Shown here: positions 46,162 through 55,008 of the stretch, piece by piece
Layout: every line of letters begins with the position of its first letter
Position numbering within the stretch: position 1 is the first letter of the stretch
Source: Hydrogenovibrio sp. 3SP14C1
Lineage (GTDB): Bacteria; Pseudomonadota; Gammaproteobacteria; Thiomicrospirales; Thiomicrospiraceae
Reading direction: 5' to 3'
Assembly: GCF_029625905.1 (NCBI RefSeq)
Contig: NZ_JARTLM010000005.1
Coordinates: 62,001 to 126,000 of the forward strand
DNA length: 64,000 nt
Made by a program: the position numbers and the translations under genes
The notes under the pieces: generated by a model
Told to the model about the DNA's origin: nothing
Seen by the model: only the letters and a program-made list of their open reading frames with translations
Databases searched by the model: none

Positions 46162-46971
46162 GGTCGCAATAATTTTGACTTTTATCGTCCAGAATTGACC
46201 GAATTTTCTCGGCAAAAGGTAGAGTTGGAAGCCGAGTTGAAGCAAGCGTTGCAAAATAAGGAGTTCGAACTCTATTACCAGCCTCAATTTAGTATTAAAG
46301 AAAATCAGTTTGTAGGGGCAGAGGCATTGATTCGATGGAATTCACCAACTAGAGGACTTGTTTCTCCTGCGGTATTTATTCCATTAGCTGAAGAGACCGG
46401 TTTGATTCGAGAGATTGGTAAGTGGGTTTTATTTGAAGCCTGTCTTCAGGGGAAAACTTGGCTTGATCAGGGCTTTAATATCAAACGCCTGGCAGTGAAT
46501 GTATCAGCGCAGCAGTTATATTTGGATGACTTACAAAGCCAAATTCAATTGGCTTTACAACAAACTGGATTTCCTTCAAGCTTGTTAGAATTAGAAGTGA
46601 CTGAGGGCACTTTAATTGAGAGTAATAGGGTTATCCAACCTTTATTCAAAGCTTTGCAGGATCAGGGGATTAGTATTGCGATTGATGATTTTGGCACCGG
46701 TTACAGCTCGCTTTCTTACCTGAAACGTTTTTCTGTCGATATTTTAAAAATTGATAAAAGCTTTGTCGATGATATCGAAACAGATAAAGATGATCGTGCG
46801 ATTATTCGTGCCATTATCTCAATGGCACATTCTCTGGAGTTGAAAGTATTAGCGGAAGGAGTAGAAACCCAAGCGCAGAAAGCGTTTTTGAGTAAACAGG
46901 GATGCGATTTTTACCAGGGGTATTTGAAAAGTCGACCACTTCCTGTTAAAGAATTTCTAGATAGTGTCTAG
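46162..46971 (+). pseudogene. EAL phosphodiesterase half of the interrupted GGDEF-EAL gene
   Basis: In frame after the TAA the sequence reads GRNNFDFYRPELTEFSRQ and then a complete EAL domain. The catalytic set is present: GAEALIRW, NVSAQQ, LEVTEG, AIDDFGTGYSSLSYLKRF, LKIDKSF and LAEGVETQAQ. It should hydrolyse c-di-GMP if made. The first possible start is TTG at 46195 with no ribosome site, so independent translation is doubtful; read-through of the TAA or a silent remnant are the options. The lack of further damage suggests that the stop is recent. Confidence 0.8.
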
Positions 46972-47062
46972 GGGAAAAGGGGCTCGATACCCTTAAACCC
47001 TACAGAAAGATGCATCTGTATACTCAAGGTCCAAATACTTAATATATGTTTATCTCACTACG

Positions 47063-47219
47063 TTAACTTATGAATCCAGAGAACTTAAAAAAACTCGTTA
47101 CAGTCACTATGCCTTACGGCAAATACAAGGGACGAATTATTGCTGATTTGCCAGGAAATTACCTTAATTGGTTTGCGCGTGAGGGCTTTCCATCTGGTAA
47201 TTTAGGGCAGTTATTGGCT
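47063..47219 (+). repeat. Direct repeat copy B (5' part of intact DUF3820 gene)
   Basis: This is the partner of 44411-44568, about 2.65 kb away in the same orientation. The differences are mostly third-codon changes, so the duplication is not brand new. Confidence 0.85.
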
Positions 47220-47279
47220 TTAATGCATGAGTTAGATCACAATGGTTTAAAGCACCTTCTTGATCCGTTAAGAAAATAG
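47070..47279 (+). CDS. DUF3820 family protein
   Basis: The 69-residue protein contains TMPYGKYKGRIIADLPGNYL and NWFAREGFPSGNLGQLLALM, the DUF3820 hallmarks, and ends HLLDPLRK. The family is small, widespread and not functionally settled. It follows the GGDEF-EAL remnant by 98 bases and is the intact partner of the truncated copy at 44418. Confidence 0.85.
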   Translation: MNPENLKKLVTVTMPYGKYKGRIIADLPGNYLNWFAREGFPSGNLGQLLALMHELDHNGLKHLLDPLRK

Positions 47280-47322
47280 GCTTTTAATTAGAAAACGGAA
47301 TTAAAGGGTCAGAGTAAAGTCT

Positions 47323-47350
47323 AAAAAGCCCGCTTTATGCAGGCTTTTTT
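47323..47350 (+). terminator. Terminator after DUF3820 gene
   Basis: AAAAAGCC and GGCTTTTTT arms with an imperfect inner stem (CGC/GCA) make a terminator some 40 bases after the stop. Confidence 0.75.
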
Positions 47351-47448
47351 GTCTCTGAATGCGGGTAATGATTATTTTGATTAGCTATTTTTATCAAGTA
47401 TGATTATTGTGAGTTAGGGAAAAAACTAAATAAACAAGAAGGAAATCA

Positions 47449-48024
47449 ATGCGTCGGTTAATTGGTAGGGTGTTAGCAATACCCGTTTTCGTGATAATTG
47501 TCAGCTTGATGTTAAATGCCATCTTGGCCGTTTTACTAGCGTTGACCTATTCGTCATTAACGGAAGAAAAAGTTATTGCAACGATTACCTTTGATGCCGT
47601 AGACAATCAAAAGGATGTTTACCTCGCGCATCTTTATAAGCCTGATGGTTTCAAAATGGGGGACTATAAAATATATGGTGACCAATGGAGAATGGATGCT
47701 GGCTTCATTAAGATGGAGTATTGGGCCAATGTGTTTGGCGTGGATTCAAGGTATATTTTGAATCGGTTTGAAGGTCGATATCACGACATCGAAAAACAAA
47801 ACGACCATAAACACCAAGCCTATCAATTGGAAAGTGATGGATTAATTAATACGTTCAGTTTTTTGGTGGATACGACATACGGCAGCTCTGTGTATAAAGA
47901 AATCAGAACCGACACGGTATACACGGTATTAAGAACCCAAACAGGCCTTATGGTTAGAATGAAACAGATAGCGCCGAAATCAGAAAGGGGGTTGTTAGAT
48001 ACCGTGATGTCATGGATTGGCTGA
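47449..48024 (+). CDS. Single-pass membrane protein, function unknown
   Basis: The 191-residue protein has one N-terminal hydrophobic segment (about 9-35, AIPVFVIIVSLMLNAILAVLLAL) and a mixed alpha/beta remainder with ITFDAVDNQKDVYLAHLYKPDGF and VDTTYGSSVYKEIRTD TVYTVLRT segments that suggest an extracytoplasmic beta-rich domain. ATG follows AGAAGGA. I do not recognise the family. It is flanked by a terminator and by a palindromic element, so it is probably monocistronic. Confidence 0.7.
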   Translation: MRRLIGRVLAIPVFVIIVSLMLNAILAVLLALTYSSLTEEKVIATITFDAVDNQKDVYLAHLYKPDGFKMGDYKIYGDQWRMDAGFIKMEYWANVFGVDSRYILNRFEGRYHDIEKQNDHKHQAYQLESDGLINTFSFLVDTTYGSSVYKEIRTDTVYTVLRTQTGLMVRMKQIAPKSERGLLDTVMSWIG

Positions 48025-48059
48025 TGAATAGAAGGCTTAGCGAACAGTTGAACCAAAGA

Positions 48060-48085
48060 AAAAACAGCCAGGCCTGGTAGGTTTA
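48060..48085 (+). terminator. CCAGGCCTGG element after the membrane protein gene
   Basis: AAAAAACAGCCAGGCCTGG is followed by an imperfect right arm (TAGGTTT), so the hairpin is weaker than its relatives. The core lies at 48068-48077. Confidence 0.5.
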
Positions 48086-48237
48086 ACATGGTTTTTACTC
48101 TGCGCCTGAAGCGATAAAGTCTAAACTATTCTCTTTTTAAAATACTTTTTGATTATTTTCTGTTCTAATATTTTTCTAATATTTTTCTAAAAAAGCACAC
48201 GGCAACTCAATCAAACACACAACCTCTACGAGATAAT

Positions 48238-48915
48238 ATGAAGCAACTAAATAAACTCGCGACAGCGATGATTCCCAACAACGGCGGCGAGCTGGTTTTA
48301 TTACAGCGTGAAGATGAATTTTCTATAAAGCTTTCCGGTGCGCGCGGGGTATTAATGAATAGCCGGGTTTATAACTCCGAGCAGGAATTGGCTAAGCTTG
48401 GCTGTGCGCATATTAAAAACAAAGAGAGTGCAGACGTTTTAGTGGGCGGTTTGGGGATGGGATATACCTTGGCAACCGCGTTGGCGTGTGTGACGGCTAG
48501 CTCAAGGGTGACTGTGGCAGAGCTTATTCCAGAAGTGGTTGAATGGAATCAGGGCCCGCTAGGGGAATGTGCAGGTAAGCCGTTGGCAGATGAGCGTAGC
48601 CATGTACGATTAGGCGATATTGCTGAATTAATCAAACAACAGAAGCCAGATTTTGATGCCATTTTGCTCGATGTCGATAATGGACCGGAAGGCATGACGA
48701 ACAGTGAGAACAATTGGCTGTACTCAAGCGCAGGTTTAAGTGCCTTATACAATAGTTTACGCCCTGAAGGGATGCTGGCGGTGTGGTCTGCAGGGCCAGA
48801 TTCAATGTTCATTACTCAACTAAAAAAAGCTGGGTTCAAAGTGAGCAACAAAATGGTGAGAGCAAGACCGGGTAAAGGGAGCCGGCATACTATTTTCCTT
48901 GCGAAAAAACCTTAA
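48238..48915 (+). CDS. SAM-dependent methyltransferase, spermidine-synthase-like fold
   Basis: The 225-residue protein has the Rossmann motif I VLVGGLGMGYTLATALA, the acidic TVAELIPEVVEWN (motif II) and FDAILLDVDNGPEG (motif IV). This resembles the spermine/spermidine-synthase-like methyltransferases, but the aminopropyl-transferase signature is absent. The substrate is unknown. The ATG at 48238 has only a modest upstream GAG. Confidence 0.78.
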   Translation: MKQLNKLATAMIPNNGGELVLLQREDEFSIKLSGARGVLMNSRVYNSEQELAKLGCAHIKNKESADVLVGGLGMGYTLATALACVTASSRVTVAELIPEVVEWNQGPLGECAGKPLADERSHVRLGDIAELIKQQKPDFDAILLDVDNGPEGMTNSENNWLYSSAGLSALYNSLRPEGMLAVWSAGPDSMFITQLKKAGFKVSNKMVRARPGKGSRHTIFLAKKP

Positions 48916-48956
48916 ATCATTGGATCAGGTTAGATTGTTTTATTAAAACCAAACAA

Positions 48957-48980
48957 AATCGACCAGGCCTGGTCAATTTA
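48957..48980 (+). terminator. CCAGGCCTGG hairpin after the methyltransferase gene
   Basis: GACCAGGCCTGGTC with AAAT and ATTT outer pairs lies about 45 bases after the stop codon. Confidence 0.7.
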
Positions 48981-49002
48981 AAACGCTCACTAATCCTCTT
49001 AT

Positions 49003-49034
49003 TAACCCGCTTAGCATTTTGTTCAGCGGTTTTT
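49003..49034 (+). terminator. Second hairpin upstream of wrbA
   Basis: CCGCT and AGCGG arms (13-base loop) are followed by seven T. It is a backup terminator before the wrbA promoter. The remainder of the 300-base gap holds only the promoter and operator listed next. Confidence 0.55.
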
Positions 49035-49130
49035 TTATTGCTTTTGTATTAATAAAATTAATGAAAACAATGCCTTATTAAAACAATTATTGAGTTTTGT
49101 CTAAGATAAAGGTATCGTTTTTAGGGATGG

Positions 49131-49160
49131 TTGACATACGCAATATGGCTCATTTAATAT
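49131..49160 (+). promoter_or_regulatory. Strong sigma70 promoter of wrbA
   Basis: A perfect TTGACA (49131-49136) and TAATAT (49155-49160) are 18 bases apart, 55 bases before the wrbA start. Confidence 0.8.
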
Positions 49161-49161
49161 G

Positions 49162-49181
49162 AATACTAACCTGTTAGTATT
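49162..49181 (+). promoter_or_regulatory. Palindromic operator over the wrbA start point
   Basis: AATACTAAC-CT-GTTAGTATT is a perfect nine-base inverted repeat starting one base after the -10 box, so it covers the transcription start. The arrangement and the ACTAAC/GTTAGT half-sites look like a TetR-type repressor site. No matching regulator gene is in the window. Confidence 0.65.
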
Positions 49182-49215
49182 GTGGTTCTTACCTAAATAG
49201 GAGAGGAGAAGTAAC

Positions 49216-49818
49216 ATGACGAAAGTTCTTGTTCTGTACTACAGCATGTATGGTCACGTTGAAACGATGGCTGAAGCAGTCGCTGAGGGCGCTCGTAGCG
49301 TCAAGGATGTTGAAGTGACAATCAAACGTGTGCCTGAGTTAATGACGGATGAACAAGCTCAAAAGGCTGGCGTTAAACTTGATCAATCCGCACCGGTCGC
49401 AACAACGAGTGAGTTAGCGGATTATGATGCCATTATATTTGGTACGCCGACTCGCTTTGGCAATATGTGTGCGCAGATGCGCAACTTCCTGGATCAGACA
49501 GGGGGGCTTTGGGCTGGTGGAAAATTGATAAACAAGGTCGGTAGTGTCTTCACCTCCACAGGAACACAGCATGGCGGACAAGAAACGACCATCACTTCGT
49601 TTCACACAAACCTGTTTCATTACGGCATGATCGTTGTCGGCGTTCCTTATTCTTGTCAAGAAATGACCAATATGAATGAAATAACGGGTGGCACACCTTA
49701 TGGTGCAAGTACTTTAGCGGGTGGTGATGGTAGCCGACAACCTTCAGAAAATGAAATCAAAATAGCCAAGTGCCAAGGGGCTCACGTAGCGGAAGTCGCG
49801 AAGAAACAATCCGCTTAA
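49216..49818 (+). CDS. wrbA: NAD(P)H:quinone oxidoreductase WrbA
   Basis: The 200-residue flavodoxin-like protein begins [20 protein letters not shown] (FMN phosphate loop), continues with [27 protein letters not shown] and has the WrbA-specific [12 protein letters not shown]. It reduces quinones by two electrons and protects against redox cycling. ATG follows AGGAGAGGAGAAG. It is preceded by a strong promoter with an operator, so it is probably induced by an effector such as a quinone or electrophile. Confidence 0.95.
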   Translation: MTKVLVLYYSMYGHVETMAEAVAEGARSVKDVEVTIKRVPELMTDEQAQKAGVKLDQSAPVATTSELADYDAIIFGTPTRFGNMCAQMRNFLDQTGGLWAGGKLINKVGSVFTSTGTQHGGQETTITSFHTNLFHYGMIVVGVPYSCQEMTNMNEITGGTPYGASTLAGGDGSRQPSENEIKIAKCQGAHVAEVAKKQSA

Positions 49819-49942
49819 TAAATACAACCTTTCGGGCATTAAACCGGTATTTTATGTTTTGTCATGAGTCAAAACGGCTTGTTGTTGAGTAATCTGTTTT
49901 CACTTTGAAATTAAATGTCTTTCATGAATACGAGGTGCAGAT

Positions 49943-50407
49943 ATGATAATGAGAAAAATGACATCAAAAGACTATGTGGTTGCCGTTGCAGTCGGTATCG
50001 CCATCGCTATGATTCTTTCTATGGTGATGATTCCAGCTGCCAAGTTCGGAATGTCTTCTATGCCTAAACCGTTAAGTCTCGCATTTGTTCAAATGATATT
50101 TGGTGAAGTGCCCGCTCTGGTAGGGATTTTATTTCATATTGCGTATGTGACCTTCTGGACAATTGTATATGTTGTTATGTTTAAGCTGCGAACTTTTCTG
50201 AATGCGTTGTGGTTGGCGTTGGCGCTATGGGGATTGGTTCTGGTGTTTTTCTTTCCTCTTGTCGGCTGGGGATTCTTTGGGTTGGCTGTGGGCCCGGAAT
50301 TAATTGTGGGATCGCTGGTGCCGCATTTGCTATTTGCCGTCCTGTTGTGGGCAATTAGTCGTTGGGCATTTCCATATAAAGTCTCTTATGAACAAGAAAA
50401 TCCGTAA
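49943..50407 (+). CDS. Four-helix inner-membrane protein, function unknown
   Basis: The 154-residue protein has four predicted membrane helices (about 12-33, 55-80, 86-110 and 118-140) and an aromatic-rich C-terminus (ISRWAFPYKVSYEQENP). ATG 49943 follows GAGGT by six bases. It stands 125 bases after wrbA on the same strand and could share its transcript. I do not recognise the family. Confidence 0.7.
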   Translation: MIMRKMTSKDYVVAVAVGIAIAMILSMVMIPAAKFGMSSMPKPLSLAFVQMIFGEVPALVGILFHIAYVTFWTIVYVVMFKLRTFLNALWLALALWGLVLVFFFPLVGWGFFGLAVGPELIVGSLVPHLLFAVLLWAISRWAFPYKVSYEQENP

Positions 50408-50566
50408 ACAGCGTTTGAATATGGTGTTTGATAGCGCCGGTTAATCAGGCTGTTGCCCCAAAAAAGCGAATACTTTTCTTTTTGAAGTGTCAAAATCACG
50501 CAAGCCTGATCGCGTTGATTTATTGGTTATCATCCGATTGATTGCAATGAAAAGGGGAGCGAGTGA

Positions 50567-50914
50567 ATGAATATTAAATTACATCGCATTTATGATGATG
50601 ACATGCCGCAGGGATATCACGCCCTTGTTGATCGGTTATGGCCGCGTGGCGTGTCAAAAGATGACGCTGATCTGGATGGTCACTGGAAAAATCTGGCGCC
50701 AAGTAACGATCTGCGAAAATGGTTTGACCATGATCCCGATAAATGGGGTGAATTCAGAAAAGAATACTTGAGCGAGCTGAGTGAGCATAAAGAAGAGGCG
50801 AAAGAGCGTCTGCAAGAAGTGAGTCAGAAAAACCTCATTTTGCTGTACGGTGCAAAAGATAAAAAACACAGTCATGCCCATATTTTGAAAGAGTATTTAG
50901 AAAAGCTGGTCTAA
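50567..50914 (+). CDS. DUF488 family protein
   Basis: The 115-residue protein has the DUF488 pattern: HRIYDDDMPQGYHALVDRLWPRGVSKD, APSNDLRKWFDHDPDKWGEF and LILLYGAKDKKHSHAHILKEYL. The WPRG and H-D motifs are typical of the short YeaO-like branch. Function is not settled. ATG follows GGGGAGCGAG. Confidence 0.88.
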   Translation: MNIKLHRIYDDDMPQGYHALVDRLWPRGVSKDDADLDGHWKNLAPSNDLRKWFDHDPDKWGEFRKEYLSELSEHKEEAKERLQEVSQKNLILLYGAKDKKHSHAHILKEYLEKLV

Positions 50915-50928
50915 GAAAGCGTGATTAA

Positions 50929-50950
50929 AAAATAGCCAAGCCTGGTCATT
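50929..50950 (+). terminator. Variant palindrome CCAAGCCTGG after DUF488
   Basis: AAAAAATAGCCAAGCCTGGTCATTT keeps the shape of the family but one base of the core has changed (CCAAGCCTGG), leaving an A-C mismatch near the tip. Confidence 0.5.
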
Positions 50951-51106
50951 TAAATACATTAAGAAAAGAGGGCGCAATCCTTTAAATTCTTAATTATCTA
51001 AGTTTGCTCAGTTTTTTGATAGACCCGTGTTTAATTAAGGGCAAGGCAGTTAATGTGGAGTTAGGTTATTTCAGAAGAAACCAAACAACCCTTTACTAAG
51101 GGATCG

Positions 51107-52510
51107 ATGTACCCCCGTTCACTTAAGTATATGACGAACTATCTTCAGTCAATGGTACGAGGCCGCTTGTGGTTGAAAGTATTGATTGGGATGGTTTTGG
51201 GTATCTTTACGGGAGTGATGATTGGGCCTTCAATGGGCTTGATTGAGCCTACAACTGCGACATTAGTTGGGGATTGGTTGGCTTTTCCAGGTAAGCTGTT
51301 TCTGGCTTTGATTCAAATGATTGTGATTCCGCTTATTTTTGCTTCGATTATACGTGGCTTAGCCTCTACAGAAGATCTTGAACAACTTCGCAGTATGGGG
51401 CTAAAGGTTGTTTTATTTTTTATCGCGACAACGGCCATGGCGATTGTCATTGGTTTGGTTGTCGCTTCGGTTATTAAGCCGGGTATTTATATTGATAGCC
51501 AAGCTTTGCAGACAAACATGTCTATCGCACCAGTCGTATTAGATCAAGCTTCGCAACAGAGTATTAATCTTGCAGAGTTGCCTCAAAAGGTCGTTTCTTT
51601 ATTGCCTTCTAATCCATTGAGCTCGATGGCTGAAAGCAATATGTTACAGGTAGTAATTTTTGCAATGGTGGTTGGGGTTGCTTTGGTTATGATGCCTCCG
51701 GCACAAGCCAAGCCAATGCTGGATTTATTGGGATCATTGCAAGAAGTCTGTATGACAGTGGTGCGTTGGGCAATGCTGTTGGCGCCCGTTGCGGTGTTTG
51801 GTTTGTTGGCACAATTAACCGCCAAACTCGGTATGGATGCTTTGTTTGGTATGACAATTTATGTCGGCACGGTTTTGTTGGCTTTGCTGATATTGTTTAT
51901 CTCTTATTTGATTATGATTTTTGTCATTGCCAGAGAGCATCCGTTGAAATTTATCGGTTCAATCAAAGATGTTTTGCTACTGGCATTTTCAACCTCAAGT
52001 TCGGCTGCGGTCATGCCGCTTTCAATTAAAACAGCGGAAGAGAAGTTGCATGTTCGTCCTTCGGTATCCCAATTTGTAATCCCTCTGGGTGCAACGATAA
52101 ATATGAACGGTACCGCCTTGTATCAAGGGGTTGCCGCTTTATTCCTTGCACAGGTGTTTGGTATTGATATTGGACTGGGGGGTATGATATTAATTATTTT
52201 AACCTCTGTTGGGGCATCTATTGGTGCGCCAGCAACGCCAGGTGTGGGGATAGTGATTTTAGCCATGGTGTTGAGTTCAGTTGGAATTCCAGCGGCAGGT
52301 ATCGCTTTAATTATGGGGGTTGATCGTATTTTGGATATGAGTCGAACAGCCATCAATGTGACTGGTGATCTGGTGACGGCCAAGTTGATGGACCGTTGGG
52401 TCGGTTCAAAATTAACTTTTAAAGAGGAGCTAAAAGAAGAAGCTCTGCATAATGATATTCGCGAAAAAACAGATCAGGACGTTCTGACTTCAGAGAATTT
52501 GAAAGGTTAG
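51107..52510 (+). CDS. Dicarboxylate/amino acid:cation symporter (DAACS family)
   Basis: The 467-residue protein has eight membrane helices and the DAACS motifs: the serine-rich FSTSSSAAVMPLSIKTAEE, GATINMNGTALYQGVAALFLAQ (NMNGT in place of NMDGT) and GVDRILDMSRTAINVTGDL. It imports glutamate, aspartate or C4-dicarboxylates with Na+ or H+. ATG 51107 follows AAGGGATCG; a stop codon lies upstream in the same frame. The exact substrate is not evident. Confidence 0.92.
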   Translation: MYPRSLKYMTNYLQSMVRGRLWLKVLIGMVLGIFTGVMIGPSMGLIEPTTATLVGDWLAFPGKLFLALIQMIVIPLIFASIIRGLASTEDLEQLRSMGLKVVLFFIATTAMAIVIGLVVASVIKPGIYIDSQALQTNMSIAPVVLDQASQQSINLAELPQKVVSLLPSNPLSSMAESNMLQVVIFAMVVGVALVMMPPAQAKPMLDLLGSLQEVCMTVVRWAMLLAPVAVFGLLAQLTAKLGMDALFGMTIYVGTVLLALLILFISYLIMIFVIAREHPLKFIGSIKDVLLLAFSTSSSAAVMPLSIKTAEEKLHVRPSVSQFVIPLGATINMNGTALYQGVAALFLAQVFGIDIGLGGMILIILTSVGASIGAPATPGVGIVILAMVLSSVGIPAAGIALIMGVDRILDMSRTAINVTGDLVTAKLMDRWVGSKLTFKEELKEEALHNDIREKTDQDVLTSENLKG

Positions 52511-52553
52511 ACGGTTCAACTAAATACTACAAGTTGGCTTTGTTATTCGATAA

Positions 52554-52580
52554 GCGTTTATTGTTTAAGTCAATAAACGC
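52554..52580. terminator. Hairpin between convergent symporter and beta-propeller genes
   Basis: GCGTTTATTG and CAATAAACGC form a perfect ten-base stem with a seven-base loop between the two stops; the T-tracts are modest. Confidence 0.65.
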
Positions 52581-52598
52581 TATAAATGAAACCCGTTT

Positions 52599-53489
52599 TT
52601 ATAGAGGTAAAATCAACACCTTATCTTGATTAAAGAGCGGGATCAGTAAACGATTACGTTTTGTGTCGACGCCCATATCAGCAGGGGAGTTAAGGAACTC
52701 GGCAATGGTTTCGTATTCACCGTTTTTATAAACATCAATGGACGAGCTTTCCCAGCTTGACATCGCGAGGCTACCATCCGGTAATTTCACCAGGCCATCT
52801 AACCGTGCACCGAATGGTTTTGGCATTTCTGTGATATTGCCTTTCTCATCCATTTTAATCATTTTAGCGGTGCTGAAAAATACCACGTAAATATCGCCGT
52901 TATCATTCAGAATGCCGTTGGGTCTGCCCATGTTCAGGTCTTTTAAGAGGGTCTCAACTTTACCATTTGCCCATACTTTATAGATTGCATCGGTACCCGA
53001 AGATTTGAACCCGGGTTTCATGCCGGTATCGGTGACATAGACATAATCACCATTACCTGCGGTAATACCATTTAAGAAGCTGCTGCCTTCAACGGTAATG
53101 GAAGGAAGTTGCTTTCCGCTTGGCAAATCAAATACACGTATTTGAGTAATGTCGGCAACAAACAGCTTATTGCCTATAATCGTCATGCCTTTAGGGGCGT
53201 GTAATTGTACTTTGTCACTTGTACCATCAATCCATTTTAGGTCAATGACTTTACCATCTGGGCTCAGTTTTGAAATAAAACCATTGTCGTCTGCTTCGAA
53301 CGGACTGCCGTTAATATTGGTGACTAAATAAACATCTTCGGCAGCATCATATTCGACCGATTCTGGCGTTGCAAAACCAACATCGCTGACCATGATTCTT
53401 GAAGTTTCTTGATTTGCCAGTGTGGTCACAGACCAAAATGCAGCCAGTAACACTAAGAGGCTTTTTGTAATGCTTTGGATAGATTTCAT
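52599..53489 (-). CDS. Secreted SMP-30/gluconolactonase-like beta-propeller protein
   Basis: The 296-residue protein has a signal peptide (about 1-25, SLLVLLAAFWSVTTLA) and repeated propeller blades such as GNGDYVYVTDTGMKPGFKSS, GRPNGILNDNGDIYVVFF and DGLVKLPDGSLAMSSWESS. These resemble SMP-30/Gnl/NHL-type lactonases, whose metal site uses Glu, Asn and Asp; RPNGI fits one ligand loop. It should act in the periplasm; substrate unknown. ATG 53489 is six bases after AGGAG; a tandem ATG one codon earlier also exists. Confidence 0.82.
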   Translation of the reverse strand: MKSIQSITKSLLVLLAAFWSVTTLANQETSRIMVSDVGFATPESVEYDAAEDVYLVTNINGSPFEADDNGFISKLSPDGKVIDLKWIDGTSDKVQLHAPKGMTIIGNKLFVADITQIRVFDLPSGKQLPSITVEGSSFLNGITAGNGDYVYVTDTGMKPGFKSSGTDAIYKVWANGKVETLLKDLNMGRPNGILNDNGDIYVVFFSTAKMIKMDEKGNITEMPKPFGARLDGLVKLPDGSLAMSSWESSSIDVYKNGEYETIAEFLNSPADMGVDTKRNRLLIPLFNQDKVLILPL

Positions 53490-53618
53490 CATCAACTCCT
53501 GAAAGATTAATATTTTGCTTTGACCTTGAACGCAACATGTAGTTGCCACCCAGTAGCAGCGCTTTGTAAGGTTATTCTATCATGGTCTATAGTTATTTAT
53601 ACTGATAGAAGTGGTTTG

Positions 53619-54800
53619 TTATTTTTGCTTTCTTTGATAGTTCAAAATGGAAATCGGCACGACTTTTTTAACTGGAAAGCCTTCTATTTCTTTGCGTTCA
53701 ATAAGATGGTCCAACAGGCTTTCAATGGCACAGAGATTCTTGAAGTCGTCTTTTGAAACCAATGAAATGGCTTCACCTGCGGCACCCGCTCGGCCTGTTC
53801 GACCGATGCGGTGAATGTATTCTTCAGCCGGGTAAGGCAGGTCGTAGTTCACAACACGGCTGAGATTGTCTATATCAATCCCGCGGGCGGCAATGCCGGT
53901 GGCGATTAAAAACTTTAATTTCCCTGATTTAAACTCCGACAAAACCTGTTCTCGCGCCGCTTGGCTTCGACCACTATGAATGGAATCGGCGATAATGCCT
54001 CGCTTGCCAAGTTGTTCAACGAGTTTGGCGGCGGAATGTTTTTTCTCAACAAAAATAAGCGCTTGGTCCCAGTGTTGTTCGTTAATCAAGTGACTCAATA
54101 GGGTGGACTTGGTGTCTTTGTCGACGGTAATCAACCATTGTTTTATTTTCGGCGTGGTCTTATTTTGCGGGGAAATGGCAATTTCAGCGGCATCGTCCGA
54201 TACGGTGTCGGCGGCTAAATAGCGTACAGTTTCAGTCAACGTGGCGGAAAACAGTAAGCTTTGGCGTTGATGGGGCAGACGATCGGTGATTTTATACAGG
54301 TCGTCAATAAAGCCCATATCGAGCATTTTGTCGGCTTCATCCAACACCAAAAATTCCAAATCATCAAAAAACAAGGCGCGTTGATAGGCTAAGTCTAATA
54401 ATCTTCCTGGGGTGGCGACCAGAATGTCAATGCCTTGCATAAGGCGTTGTTTTTGCGTGTCGATGTCTGTGCCGCCATAAACCGCCATTGAACTAAGGTT
54501 TAAATGCTTGGCATAGTCAACCACATTGGTTTCCACCTGCATCGCCAACTCACGCGTGGGCGCGAGGATGAGGGCGCGGATAGAGCGACCTCGTACGGGG
54601 TCATCGGTATTCAGTTTTTCTAACAGCGGTAATACAAAGCTGGCGGTTTTACCTGTGCCCGTTTGCGCTGCGGCCATGAGGTCTTTACCCGATAAAATGA
54701 TCGGAATAGCCTGTTTCTGAATGTCGGTAGGGGCCTCATAGCCTAGCTCGGAAACGGCTTTAACAATCGGGGCTGATAACCCAAGGTTTGAAAATGGCAT
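53619..54800 (-). CDS. DEAD-box RNA helicase, RhlE-like
   Basis: The 393-residue protein has all core motifs: Q motif (YEAPTDIQKQAIP), AAQTGTGKTASF, PTRELAMQ, TPGRLLDL, LDEADKMLDMGF, SATL, TGIAARGIDI and HRIGRTGRAG. It ends shortly after the helicase core (VPISILNYQRKQK), so the usual long basic RhlE tail is missing. It probably remodels RNA or ribosomal intermediates. Confidence 0.93.
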   Translation of the reverse strand: MPFSNLGLSAPIVKAVSELGYEAPTDIQKQAIPIILSGKDLMAAAQTGTGKTASFVLPLLEKLNTDDPVRGRSIRALILAPTRELAMQVETNVVDYAKHLNLSSMAVYGGTDIDTQKQRLMQGIDILVATPGRLLDLAYQRALFFDDLEFLVLDEADKMLDMGFIDDLYKITDRLPHQRQSLLFSATLTETVRYLAADTVSDDAAEIAISPQNKTTPKIKQWLITVDKDTKSTLLSHLINEQHWDQALIFVEKKHSAAKLVEQLGKRGIIADSIHSGRSQAAREQVLSEFKSGKLKFLIATGIAARGIDIDNLSRVVNYDLPYPAEEYIHRIGRTGRAGAAGEAISLVSKDDFKNLCAIESLLDHLIERKEIEGFPVKKVVPISILNYQRKQK

Positions 54801-54936
54801 AGAAATCTCTGTGTTATTAAATAATCAATGGACGACGCTTAAGTATGGGGTTTGAAAAAAGAATACTTTTTTGAAAAGCTCGCCAAAATGGATAATGGGG
54901 CAATTATCCTTCATTTAACAAGAAAATGTCACTAAA

Positions 54937-54966
54937 GAAAAAATAGCCAGGCCTGGGTGTTTTTAA
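54937..54966 (-). terminator. CCAGGCCTGG hairpin after the deacetylase gene
   Basis: On the minus strand AAAAACACCCAGGCCTGGCTATTTTTT lies about 45 bases after the stop of the HDAC-family gene and before the helicase. It marks one edge of the higher-G+C block. Confidence 0.75.
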
Positions 54967-55008
54967 GATTTTAAGGCTTGCCGCGTAATCAGGCTATGAA
55001 TTTAAGGG

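Noticed and set aside
44379-47310. AAAGGGTCAGA phrases as ends of an insertion sequence
   Set aside because: No transposase, no matching terminal inverted repeats and no target duplication could be seen; only the short phrase recurs.
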